Assembly: GCA_009845425.1 (NCBI GenBank)
Contig: VXZQ01000017.1
Span: forward strand, 186,083 to 250,082
Length of the DNA: 64,000 nucleotides
Source: Holophagales bacterium
GTDB lineage: Bacteria > Acidobacteriota > Thermoanaerobaculia > Multivoradales > Multivoraceae
Direction: 5' to 3'
The notes under the pieces are model-generated. The model made no database searches and was not told where the DNA came from. It was given only the letters and a program-made list of their open reading frames with translations. Shown here piece by piece: positions 28,226 through 39,967 of this stretch (the stretch's first letter is position 1; each line of letters starts with the position of its first letter). Made by a program: the position numbers and the translations under genes.

Positions 28226-30646
28226 ATGAAAGAACACAATCGACGACGGCGGCACGCTCTCTCGCTGGGACTGGCGCTGCTCGTGATCCTCGCGTCCTGC
28301 AGTGGCTACCGGGGTTTCCGGGAGGCACAGCACGCCGAGCTCACGGGCGACTGGGATACCGCCGTTCTGCGCTACATGGAACTGGTCACACAGGATCCGG
28401 CGGATCTCCGCTACCGGGCTGGCCTGCTGCGAGCCAGGACCCAGGCCGCTCACGCCCACTTCGAGGAGGGCCGGAAGCTGCAGGAGGCCGGCCGCGATCG
28501 GGACGCGCTGCTCGAGATGCAGCGAGCCGTGCAGCTCGATCCGACCAACCAGTACGCCCTGACCGAACTCGAGAAGCTGCGGACGAAGATCGAGACCAGC
28601 GGCCTCCAGCCCAGGACGATCTCCCAGATGAAGGACGACGCGCGCGCCGCGGAACCGATGCCGCCGACGCTCAATCCGCTATCCGACGAGCCGGTCAGCT
28701 TCGATTTCCCGAACGCGACGTTCATGGAGGTCTACCGGGCGATCGGGCAGGCCTTCGGGATCAACATCGTCTTTGACACCAGGCTGCGCGACGCGCCGGT
28801 CGGGCCCGAAGGCATCGAGTTGCGCGACGTGACGGCGATCGAAGGACTCGAGATCCTGATGCACAGCCTCGGCCACTTCTACCGGGTGCTCGACGAACAG
28901 ACGATCATGATCCTCCAGGACACGCAGCAGAACCGGCAGCGGTTCGAGGATCGAATCATCCAGACCTTCTTTCTCTCGAACTCGGACGTGAGTGACGTGA
29001 TGACCATCCTGCGCAGCCTGCTGAACACGAGGTTCATCGCGACGAACGAACGGCTGAACGCGATCGCCATGATGGACAGCGTGGAGAAGGTCAAGATCGC
29101 GGAGCGGCTGATCGAGCAGAACGACAAGGCGAAGGCCGAGGTCGTCGTCGACGTCGAACTGCTGCAGATCAACACGAACAAGCTGCAGCAACTCGGCCTC
29201 CGGCTGGACGCGACCAGTCTCGGCATCCGCCTCGACATCGGCGGCGAGGAGGTGCCGCTCAGGATGTCGGACGTGGAATCCCTGAATCAGAACAACTGGG
29301 TGCTGACCGTTCCCGGCTTCCTGTTCGACTTCGTGAAGAACGCGACCGACGCCCAGACCCTGGCCAAACCGCAGGTGCGGATCACGGAAGGCGAAGAGGC
29401 GTCCTTCTCGATCGGCGACCGGGTGCCGATCCCGGTCACCAGCTTCAACACCGCGAACACGGCGGGCAGCAACATCGTGCCGATCACCTCCTACCAGTAC
29501 CAGAACGTCGGCATCGAGGTCGACATCACGCCGCGGGTGCATCACAACGAAGAGGTGTCGCTCGATCTCAGCATTGAGGTCAGCAACATCAGCGGCCAGA
29601 TCGAGAGCCAGCCGATCATCGGCAGCCGCAACATCAACACCAGCATTCGGCTGCGCGACGGCGAGACGAACTTCCTGGCCGGCCTGATCCGCACGTCCGA
29701 GACGAACAGCCAGAGCGGCATCCCCGGGCTGTCCGAGATCCCTGTGCTGGGGCGCCTCTTCTCCCGGCGCTCGACGGACAACGAACGCACCGACATCGTG
29801 CTGACCCTGACCCCCCACATCATCCGGCGCGCGGACATCCGGGAGGAGGATCTCGCGCCCATCTGGGTCGGCACGGAGAGCAACGTCGTCTACCGCGGCT
29901 CGAGCCCGCGGGTCGACTCCGGCGTCGACGGCCCCTTCGACGAACCGCAAGCCGAAGGCGGCGCCCGCGACGAACTCCAGGAACGTCTGCCGCCGGGCCT
30001 GCGCGACGCGGCGCCGGAGGATGGACAGTCACCGGGTGAGGAAGACGACGGACCGCCGCTGGGCGTCGAACTCGTACCGCCGCCCAGCAATCCGCCACGC
30101 AACGCGCGTCTGCTTGATTCCGCGCCCGCCCCCGGTTCGCCGCAGATCATCGTGCCGGCAGCGTTCCAGGAAGCGGCGGCCCGCTCCACCACCGGAGTCG
30201 AGCTGACGTTCGCCCCCGAAGCGCTGCGTGCCAGCGTCGGCGACAGTTTCGAGGTGCGGCTCGACGTCCGGTCCACGGCGCCGGTCTCCCACCTGCCGTT
30301 GCGGCTGCGTTTCAACCCGTCGCTGATCGAAGTCACGGCGGTGCGGGCGGGGTCCTTCCTGGGCGGCGAGGAGGAGATCTCGCTGATGACCGACGACTCG
30401 ACCCCGGGCATGGTCGTCGTCGGCCTCAGCCGGCTCGGCGAGCGGCCGGGCGTAGCCGGCAGGGGACGTCTGCTGGCCCTCGAGGTGCGGGCCACAGGTC
30501 CCGGCACGGCGACGATCGCCGTCGAACAGGCCAGACCCAAAGGTCCGGCTCTCGAGGTGATCGCCTCGCCCATCGTTGAGCCGCTCGAGATCGAGATCCG
30601 GGACGGCGAAAGCCCGGATCGTGAGCGGCCGGAGACGGTCGCATGA
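28226..30646 (+). CDS. gspD: Secretin GspD/PilQ-type with N-terminal TPR and C-terminal cohesin-like domain
   Basis: An outer-membrane secretion channel of 806 residues. It opens with a lipobox-type signal (LLVILASC), then TPR-like helices (about 35-120). A short secretin/TonB domain lies near 150-215 (VSFDFPNATFMEVYRAIG) and a NolW-type domain follows. The secretin core spans about 315-550 (VVVDVELLQINTNKLQQLG, SIGDRVPIPVTS, GIEVDITPRVH, FLAGLIRTSE, VPVLGRLF-type IPVLGRLFS, TDIVLTLTPHIIR). After an acidic Pro-rich linker, residues about 655-795 look like a cohesin-type beta sandwich (LRLRFNPSLIEVTAVRAGSF). The lipoprotein signal may remove the need for a separate pilotin. Confidence 0.92.
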   Translation: MKEHNRRRRHALSLGLALLVILASCSGYRGFREAQHAELTGDWDTAVLRYMELVTQDPADLRYRAGLLRARTQAAHAHFEEGRKLQEAGRDRDALLEMQRAVQLDPTNQYALTELEKLRTKIETSGLQPRTISQMKDDARAAEPMPPTLNPLSDEPVSFDFPNATFMEVYRAIGQAFGINIVFDTRLRDAPVGPEGIELRDVTAIEGLEILMHSLGHFYRVLDEQTIMILQDTQQNRQRFEDRIIQTFFLSNSDVSDVMTILRSLLNTRFIATNERLNAIAMMDSVEKVKIAERLIEQNDKAKAEVVVDVELLQINTNKLQQLGLRLDATSLGIRLDIGGEEVPLRMSDVESLNQNNWVLTVPGFLFDFVKNATDAQTLAKPQVRITEGEEASFSIGDRVPIPVTSFNTANTAGSNIVPITSYQYQNVGIEVDITPRVHHNEEVSLDLSIEVSNISGQIESQPIIGSRNINTSIRLRDGETNFLAGLIRTSETNSQSGIPGLSEIPVLGRLFSRRSTDNERTDIVLTLTPHIIRRADIREEDLAPIWVGTESNVVYRGSSPRVDSGVDGPFDEPQAEGGARDELQERLPPGLRDAAPEDGQSPGEEDDGPPLGVELVPPPSNPPRNARLLDSAPAPGSPQIIVPAAFQEAAARSTTGVELTFAPEALRASVGDSFEVRLDVRSTAPVSHLPLRLRFNPSLIEVTAVRAGSFLGGEEEISLMTDDSTPGMVVVGLSRLGERPGVAGRGRLLALEVRATGPGTATIAVEQARPKGPALEVIASPIVEPLEIEIRDGESPDRERPETVA

Positions 30647-31113
30647 AGACCGTCGGCACGTGGCGGCGGGCCGGCTACACGCTGGTCGAGCTGGTCACGG
30701 TGTGCGCCGTGATGCTGGTCCTGGCTGCCGTCGCCCTGCCGACCGCGACCTACACGAACAAGCGAATCAAGGAAGCCGAACTGCGCTCCCACCTCCGCCA
30801 GATGCGCAACGCGATCGACGAGCACAAGCGCTACAGCGACGTGGGGCTCATCCCGATCGAGATCGGCACCGACGGCTATCCGGGCGAACTCGAGAACCTG
30901 GTGGAGCCGATCCAGCTCATTGGCCAGGTCGAGGGCGAGATCCGTTTCCTGCGCCGCATCCCCGTCGACCCGATGACGGGCGAGGCGGAGTGGGGCCTCC
31001 TGAGCTACCAGGATGACCCGGACGATCGTTCCTGGGGAGGCGAGAACGTCTACGACGTCTACTCCCTGAGCAACGGGGTCGGCCTGAACCGGGTCCGCTA
31101 CCGGGAGTGGTGA
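30643..31113 (+). CDS. Pseudopilin, GspG-like (first of three)
   Basis: A 156-residue type IV pilin-like protein. The class III leader ends at AG, cleaved before YTLVELVTVCAVMLVLAAVA, with Glu at position +5 of the mature protein. The C-terminal part carries pseudopilin signatures such as LRSHLRQMRNAIDEHKRY and the RRIPVDPMTGEAEWGLLSYQ strand, plus the YDVYSLSNGVG motif near the end. It overlaps gspD in an ATGA and lies one base before the next pseudopilin. A prepilin peptidase gene is not in the window. Confidence 0.85.
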   Translation: MKTVGTWRRAGYTLVELVTVCAVMLVLAAVALPTATYTNKRIKEAELRSHLRQMRNAIDEHKRYSDVGLIPIEIGTDGYPGELENLVEPIQLIGQVEGEIRFLRRIPVDPMTGEAEWGLLSYQDDPDDRSWGGENVYDVYSLSNGVGLNRVRYREW

Positions 31114-31114
31114 A

Positions 31115-31564
31115 ATGAACGAACGCATCCGGGCCCAGCGCCCAAGATCCCAGGGCGGCATGTCGCTGCTCGAACTCATCATCGTCATGGCGATCATCGG
31201 CATCCTGGCCGCCGTCGCCGTGCCGCTGCTCAAGAACGCGCCCCGGCGGGCCCAGGAGGCGGCGCTCAAGCAGAACCTCCGTGTCATGCGCGACGCGATC
31301 GAGCAGCACTACGCCGACAAGGGTCACTATCCGCCGAGCCTTCAGACTCTCGTCGAGCAGGAGTACCTGCGGGCCATACCTCCCGACCCGATTACCCGCA
31401 GCACCGAAACCTGGGTCGAAGTGCTGGCCGAGTTCCCTTCATCAGCCGACGAAGACCCCTGGGCCGAGACCGACCTGTCGCCGTTCGGAGATCCGGGAGT
31501 CGAGGACGTCCACTCCGGCTCGGAGGAGAACTCGCTGAACGGGGAGGCCTATGCCAACTGGTGA
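31115..31564 (+). CDS. gspG: Pseudopilin, GspG-like (second of three)
   Basis: A 149-residue pseudopilin with the best match to the major subunit: GG cleavage followed by MSLLELIIVMAIIGILAAVAVP, with Glu +5. The mature part has LKQNLRVMRDAIEQHYADKGHYPPSLQ and EYLRAIPPDPIT, typical of GspG. The C-terminus is Asp/Glu-rich (SSADEDPWAETDLSPFGDPG), which may bind calcium as in known GspG proteins. It overlaps the third pseudopilin gene by 14 bases. Confidence 0.87.
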   Translation: MNERIRAQRPRSQGGMSLLELIIVMAIIGILAAVAVPLLKNAPRRAQEAALKQNLRVMRDAIEQHYADKGHYPPSLQTLVEQEYLRAIPPDPITRSTETWVEVLAEFPSSADEDPWAETDLSPFGDPGVEDVHSGSEENSLNGEAYANW

Positions 31565-32276
31565 CCGCCGGCGCCGCGGCAAGCGGCGCCGGCACGACTC
31601 AGCCGAGGCCGGCTACAACCTGGTCGCCCTGGCCATCCTGATCACGGTGATGAACATCGCGGTCGCCGCCGCGCTGCCCTACTGGAGCAGTTGGGCGCAG
31701 CGACAGAAGGAGACCGAACTCATCTTCCGCGGCTTGCAGTACGCCGAGGCGATCCGCATCTTCCGCGTACGCCAGGGACGCCTGCCGACGGCGCTCGAGG
31801 AACTCGTAGAAGTAGAGCCGCGGGCGATTCGCCAACTGTGGCCCAATCCGATGACCGAGGACGGCCGCTGGGGCCTGCTGATGCAGGGGGGGCCGAGCAG
31901 CGCCGGCCAGCGCGGCAACCAGACAGGCGGCGCCCAGCCGGCGACCAACGCGGCGGCCGTCGCGGCCGCCGGCGGCGGGTCGATGACGGCCGTGCCTCCG
32001 CCGAACGAGGAAGAGGGTGAAGGCCCCGTCGTCGGGCCGATCCTGGGTGTCTACAGTGCCACGCCCGGTCCCGCGAAGCGCGTCTTCAACGGCCAGCAGG
32101 ATTTCGGAGACTGGTACTTCACCAGCGAACTGATCCAGCTCAGGCCGGGCAACGCCGGCGACGGACGGCCGCCGCCGCGGCTGACCAGCGAGTGGATCGG
32201 CAAGCCGTTCCCGCCCGGAGTGCTCGACGGCCCCAAGGTCCAGGACGGCACGGCGCCCGGCAGAGAGGGCCGTTGA
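31551..32276 (+). CDS. Atypical pseudopilin lacking Glu+5 (third of three)
   Basis: A 241-residue protein with a basic leader (RRRRGKRRRHD), a Gly before YNLVALAILITVMNIAVAAA, and then the helix RQKETELIFRGLQYAEAIRIF, which matches the pseudopilin stem. Position +5 is Ala rather than Glu, a feature otherwise typical of the tip subunit GspK. A low-complexity Gly/Asn/Ala-rich insertion lies at about 105-150. The C-terminus is Pro/Gly-rich. A minor or tip pseudopilin is the best reading. Its stop overlaps the dut start in TTGA. Confidence 0.7.
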   Translation: MPTGDRRRRGKRRRHDSAEAGYNLVALAILITVMNIAVAAALPYWSSWAQRQKETELIFRGLQYAEAIRIFRVRQGRLPTALEELVEVEPRAIRQLWPNPMTEDGRWGLLMQGGPSSAGQRGNQTGGAQPATNAAAVAAAGGGSMTAVPPPNEEEGEGPVVGPILGVYSATPGPAKRVFNGQQDFGDWYFTSELIQLRPGNAGDGRPPPRLTSEWIGKPFPPGVLDGPKVQDGTAPGREGR

Positions 32277-32737
32277 GCCGGGAATCTGCCGTCGCCGTCA
32301 GGATCCGCCTGCTGGCGCACGCCGCCGGCCTGCCGGAGCGGGCTTCGACCGGCAGCGCCGGCTACGACTTGCGCGCCGCCACCTCCGAGCCGGTCCGGAT
32401 CGCCCCCGGCACGCGCCGTCTGATCCCGACCGGTCTCGTCCTCGGCCTGCCGCCTGGCTACGAGGCGCAGATCCGGCCCCGCAGCGGACTCGCGTTTCGC
32501 CAGGGCCTGACGGTCCTGAACTCCCCCGGCACGATCGACAGCGACTATCGAGGCGAAGTCAAGCTGCTGCTGGCCAACCTGGGCGACGAGCCCGTGGACG
32601 TCGAACGCGGCGAGCGGCTGGCGCAGATGGTGGTCGCCGCCGTTCCCGAGATCAGATTCCAGGAGGACGACTCCCTCGGACAACGGCCCACGGAAGGCGG
32701 CCGCAACGAGGGCGGCTTCGGATCCACCGGTACCTAG
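32273..32737 (+). CDS. dut: Deoxyuridine 5'-triphosphate nucleotidohydrolase
   Basis: The trimeric dUTPase converts dUTP to dUMP, keeping uracil out of DNA. All five family motifs are present in order: AGYDLRA, PRSGLA, SPGTIDSDYRGEV, GERLAQMVV and RNEGGFGSTG. The start is TTG 32273, coupled to the last pseudopilin by TTGA, giving 154 residues, a normal length. No other start codon fits without losing motif 1. It faces yqgE with only four bases between the two stops. Confidence 0.94.
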   Translation: MSRESAVAVRIRLLAHAAGLPERASTGSAGYDLRAATSEPVRIAPGTRRLIPTGLVLGLPPGYEAQIRPRSGLAFRQGLTVLNSPGTIDSDYRGEVKLLLANLGDEPVDVERGERLAQMVVAAVPEIRFQEDDSLGQRPTEGGRNEGGFGSTGT

Positions 32738-32741
32738 CGGA

Positions 32742-33332
32742 TCAGTTTGAATCGCCGTCGCCGGCGGTCCAGCTCGGCAGGGACGCCGGATCGATCCCCA
32801 GTGAGGCAAGCGCGCCCGACCACGCATCTACCGGGTCGGCGGAGAACACGATCGATTCCTCGACCGGCGCCGTCAGCCAGTCGCTGCGGCCGACCTCCTG
32901 CATTAACTGACCCGGCGCCCAGCCCGCGTGGCCCAGGAGCAGCCTCATCCGGTCCGGCGCGCTGCGGGCGAGGGTGCGCAGCGCCAGGATGTTCTGCGTG
33001 GCTCCGACACCCGGGGCGATCTCAGTGATGCCGTCCCGTTCCAGGCCGGTCAAGCCGTCGAGAGACAGCAGCACGGTGCCGACCTCAGGCTGCACCGGAC
33101 CGCCGACGAAAGCCACGACTTCCGAGCCGCCGGACCACTCGATGTCGAGCTCACGCAGAACCTCGTCGACCTTGAGCTGGCTTGGCCGGTTGACCACGAA
33201 GCCGAGGCTGCCCCCTTCACCGCCGTCCTCGTGGGCCGCGAGCAGCACGACCGCCCGAAAGAAGAAAGGATCGAGAACCTGGGGCATGGCGACCAGCAGA
33301 GTCGGCGTCTCGAAGTCGTCCACCCCCGACAT
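32742..33332 (-). CDS. YqgE/AlgH family protein
   Basis: A 196-residue member of the YqgE/AlgH (DUF179) family. Hallmarks are [23 protein letters not shown] at the start (first part shown), [24 protein letters not shown] and [17 protein letters not shown]. The biochemical role is not established. It is convergent with dut and divergent from acnA, so it is probably transcribed alone. Its promoter must share the 132-bp region with that of acnA. Confidence 0.9.
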   Translation of the reverse strand: MSGVDDFETPTLLVAMPQVLDPFFFRAVVLLAAHEDGGEGGSLGFVVNRPSQLKVDEVLRELDIEWSGGSEVVAFVGGPVQPEVGTVLLSLDGLTGLERDGITEIAPGVGATQNILALRTLARSAPDRMRLLLGHAGWAPGQLMQEVGRSDWLTAPVEESIVFSADPVDAWSGALASLGIDPASLPSWTAGDGDSN

Positions 33333-33369
33333 GAGCGCGACTCTACATGCGGCCGCGGGTCACTTCCGA

Positions 33370-33398
33370 CTGACGATCGGGGCGCTTTCGGTTATCTT
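33370..33398 (+). promoter_or_regulatory. Candidate sigma-70 promoter for acnA
   Basis: CTGACG (33370-33375) and TATCTT (33393-33398) are separated by exactly 17 bases and lie about 65 bases before the acnA ATG. Each hexamer matches four of six consensus positions. Just downstream, 33410-33421 reads GGCACGATCCGT, a 12-mer also found upstream of lpxC at 1903-1914. Confidence 0.4.
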
Positions 33399-33464
33399 GT
33401 GCGCCCAACGGCACGATCCGTCCATCAAGGTCCGGCGCCTCGCTCGACCAGGGAAGAACCAGAC

Positions 33465-36177
<2,713 letters not shown>

Positions 36178-36194
<17 letters not shown>

Positions 36195-36879
36195 TCGACG
36201 TCTTCCGGTCGATCCGGTCGCCGCGCTGCCGGCCCGGGAGCGCCTCAGGATCAACGAGATCTTCTACTCGATCCAGGGTGAATCGACCTTCGCGGGCCGC
36301 CCCTGCGTACTGGTGCGACTCACCGGCTGTCAGATGCGCTGTAGCTGGTGCGACACCGAGTACAGCTTCTACGAAGGCGCCTGGATGCGGGTCGACGACG
36401 TCATCGACCGGGTGCTCTCGTACGGTTGTCCTCTGGCCGAAGTCACCGGCGGCGAGCCGCTGCTCCAGCCCGGTGTTCACACCCTGATGAGCGGGTTGTG
36501 CGACCGCGGTCTCGAGGTCCTGCTGGAAACCGGTGGCGGACTCGACATAGCAGGCGTCGACCCGCGTGTGAAGCGCATCGTCGATCTGAAGTGCCCGGCC
36601 AGCGGCGAGACCGCGAACAACCACTGGCCCAACCTGCTGCACCTGCGCAGCACGGACGAGGTGAAGCTCGTCGTCCAGGACCGCGGCGACTACGAGTGGG
36701 CGCGACACGCCATTCGGAAGCACCGGATCGATCGCCTGTGCACCGTCCACCTCTCGCCCGTCTGGGACGCCCTGGAGCCGGCCCAACTCGCCTCGTGGGT
36801 GCTCGAGGACCGGCTGCCGGCGAGGGTCTCGCTGCAGCTTCACAAGAGCCTCTGGGGCGGCGAAGAACGCGGCGTCTGA
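36178..36879 (+). CDS. queE: 7-carboxy-7-deazaguanine synthase
   Basis: A radical SAM enzyme of queuosine/7-deazaguanine synthesis. The core is [15 protein letters not shown], the CxxxCxxC cluster motif [29 protein letters not shown] and [10 protein letters not shown], and ends with [11 protein letters not shown]. The start is uncertain. TTG 36178 overlaps acnA by 17 bases and gives 233 residues; CTG 36226 would give 217. No Shine-Dalgarno is convincing for either. No queC, queD or queF is in the window. Confidence 0.88.
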
Positions 36880-37008
36880 ACCGGAGCGCGCCGCCTCTCA
36901 TGAGCGCTTCGGGGACTGCTACACTCCGCGCCGAATGTGGCCCAGGACGATTCGGATGCCGGGAAGGGCAGAACTCTGGGGGGAAGAAGAAGGGGTGAGA
37001 CAGTCAAG

Positions 37009-38274
<1,266 letters not shown>

Positions 38275-38277
38275 AGG

Positions 38278-38799
38278 CTAAGCGCGAAGTTCCGGCCGGG
38301 TCGGCTTCGCCGGCACGTGGCCCTGGCGGTACACCAGGATCGTCCGGTCGAAGGTGATCACGGGCTTGCCATCCTGGTTGTAGCCGACGGTCCGGAAACC
38401 GACGATTCCCTGGTGCGGTCGCGATTTCGACTCGCGCAGGGAGAGCACCTCGCTCTGCGCGTAGAGGGTGTCGCCCTCGAACACGGGGTTGGGTAGCCGG
38501 ACCCTGTCCCAGCCCAGGTTCACCGCGTTCTGGGACAGGTCGGCCACGGTCAGGGCCGTCACCAGAGACAGGGTGAAGCAGGAATTGACCAGGGGCCGGC
38601 CCCACTCCGTCTGGCCCGCGTACTCCCGGTCGAAGTGGATCGGGTTCGGGTTCAGGGTGATCATCGTCAGCCAGACGTTGTCGCCTTCGGTAACGGTGCG
38701 ACCCAGCGCGTGCCGGAAGACCTGACCTACGGCGAAGTCTTCAAACACCCTGCCGGCGCCATCCGCCGGGGGGCCGGTATGTACGTTGTCGCTGCTCAT
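38278..38799 (-). CDS. MaoC family (hot-dog fold) acyl-CoA hydratase
   Basis: A 173-residue protein with the MaoC hot-dog fold: VGQVFRHALGRTVTEGDNVW, the active-site segment NPNPIHFDREYA, GRPLVNSCFTLSLVTALTV and FEGDTLYAQSEVL. MaoC enzymes hydrate enoyl-CoA esters. The neighbour, coupled by an ATGA overlap, is an alpha-methylacyl-CoA racemase-like protein. The pair could therefore process branched-chain or steroid-type acyl-CoAs. It is convergent with gltA; the stops are three bases apart. Confidence 0.87.
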   Translation of the reverse strand: MSSDNVHTGPPADGAGRVFEDFAVGQVFRHALGRTVTEGDNVWLTMITLNPNPIHFDREYAGQTEWGRPLVNSCFTLSLVTALTVADLSQNAVNLGWDRVRLPNPVFEGDTLYAQSEVLSLRESKSRPHQGIVGFRTVGYNQDGKPVITFDRTILVYRQGHVPAKPTRPELRA

Positions 38800-39917
38800 G
38801 CCTTGAGGACCGCTCCGTTCTGTTCCAGTTCGAGGATGTCACCCGCGCCGTAGCCGAGTTCCGCGAGAACCTCCTCCGTGTGCTCCCCCATCCGCGGTTC
38901 GCGCCGCCGCAGCGTGCCCGGCGTACGCTCCAGGCGCGGCGCGGGCGCGATGTGGATCTCGCCGTCAGGTCCGATCGGGAAGGTGCCTCGCTCGGCGTTG
39001 TGGGCGTGCCGGGGCGCCTCGTCGAGGTCGAGCACGGGCGACACGCAGGCATCGAGTTCGCTGAACACCTCCGCCCACTCATCCCGCGTGCGGGTCAGGA
39101 AGGCGCGCCGGAAAGCCTCGATGTGTTCCGGCCAGCGCTCCGTGTCCATCTGCTGATCCAGCACGTCGACCCCGGTCCCTTCGCACAGCGCCGCGAAGAA
39201 CTGCGGCTCGATGGCGCCAACCGAGACGTGACCGCCGCACTTGCACTCGTAGCAGCGGTAGAACGCGGCGCCGCCCCCCAGCAGGCCGATCCCCGGCGTC
39301 GAGCGGGCGCCCTTCTGCGCGAAGTGGACCGCCATCAACGAGGCCGCGCCGTCGATCATCGCGGCGTCGATGTACTGGCCGCGACCGGACCGCCGCCGTT
39401 CGAACAGCGCGCAGAGGATGCCGAAAGCGGCCATCAGCCCGCCGCCGCCGAAGTCGGCGACCAGGTTGAGTGGCGGCAGGGGCGGATCGCTCCCGTTCCC
39501 GATCTGGGACAGTACACCGGCGAGCGCGATGTAGTTCACGTCGTGGCCGGCGGCCTGGGACATCGGCCCGGTCTGCCCGTAGCCCGTCAGCGAGCAGTAG
39601 ACCAGACGCTCGTTCAGAGCCGAAAGCGTGGGGTAGTCGCAACCCAGGCGCGCACAGACACCAGGACGGTTGCCCTCGAGGAAGACGTCGGCGGACCTCG
39701 CCAACTCGTGCAGGATGCGCTGGCCACTCGAGGTCTTCAGGTTGAGCGCGATGCTGCGCTTGTTGCGCGAGAGCATGTCGCCCGAGCGGACCGGCCCGCC
39801 GACCGCGTTGTCTACCCGCAGCACGTCCGCTCCCATGTCGGCAAGCAGCATGGAGCAGTAGGGGCCGGGCGCCAGCCGCGACAGGTCGAGAACCCGCAAT
39901 CCGTCGAGCGCGCCCAC
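38796..39917 (-). CDS. Alpha-methylacyl-CoA racemase-like, CaiB/BaiF family III CoA protein
   Basis: A family III CoA-transferase-fold protein, 373 residues from GTG 39917. The opening LDGLRVLDLSRLAPGPYCSM is typical. The active-site segment AGHDVNYIALAGVLSQIG closely follows the AMACR pattern GHDINYLALSGVLS, which carries the catalytic Asp. PLNLVADFGGGGLMAAFG and VSVGAIEPQFFAAL also match that subfamily. AMACR interconverts 2R and 2S methyl-branched acyl-CoAs for beta-oxidation. The open frame extends to 40025 but would run into pcnB on the other strand, so the shorter start was chosen. Confidence 0.85.
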   Translation of the reverse strand: MGALDGLRVLDLSRLAPGPYCSMLLADMGADVLRVDNAVGGPVRSGDMLSRNKRSIALNLKTSSGQRILHELARSADVFLEGNRPGVCARLGCDYPTLSALNERLVYCSLTGYGQTGPMSQAAGHDVNYIALAGVLSQIGNGSDPPLPPLNLVADFGGGGLMAAFGILCALFERRRSGRGQYIDAAMIDGAASLMAVHFAQKGARSTPGIGLLGGGAAFYRCYECKCGGHVSVGAIEPQFFAALCEGTGVDVLDQQMDTERWPEHIEAFRRAFLTRTRDEWAEVFSELDACVSPVLDLDEAPRHAHNAERGTFPIGPDGEIHIAPAPRLERTPGTLRRREPRMGEHTEEVLAELGYGAGDILELEQNGAVLKA

Positions 39918-39967
39918 GGGGGCGGAGCCTAGCAGCGCCTCGGTGCGCCCGTTGATACCCTGACCCG

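Noticed and set aside
28679..31287. Long antisense open frames opposite gspD and the first pseudopilin
   Set aside because: Asp/Val/His/Arg-rich shadow composition, no start signal, no recognisable family.
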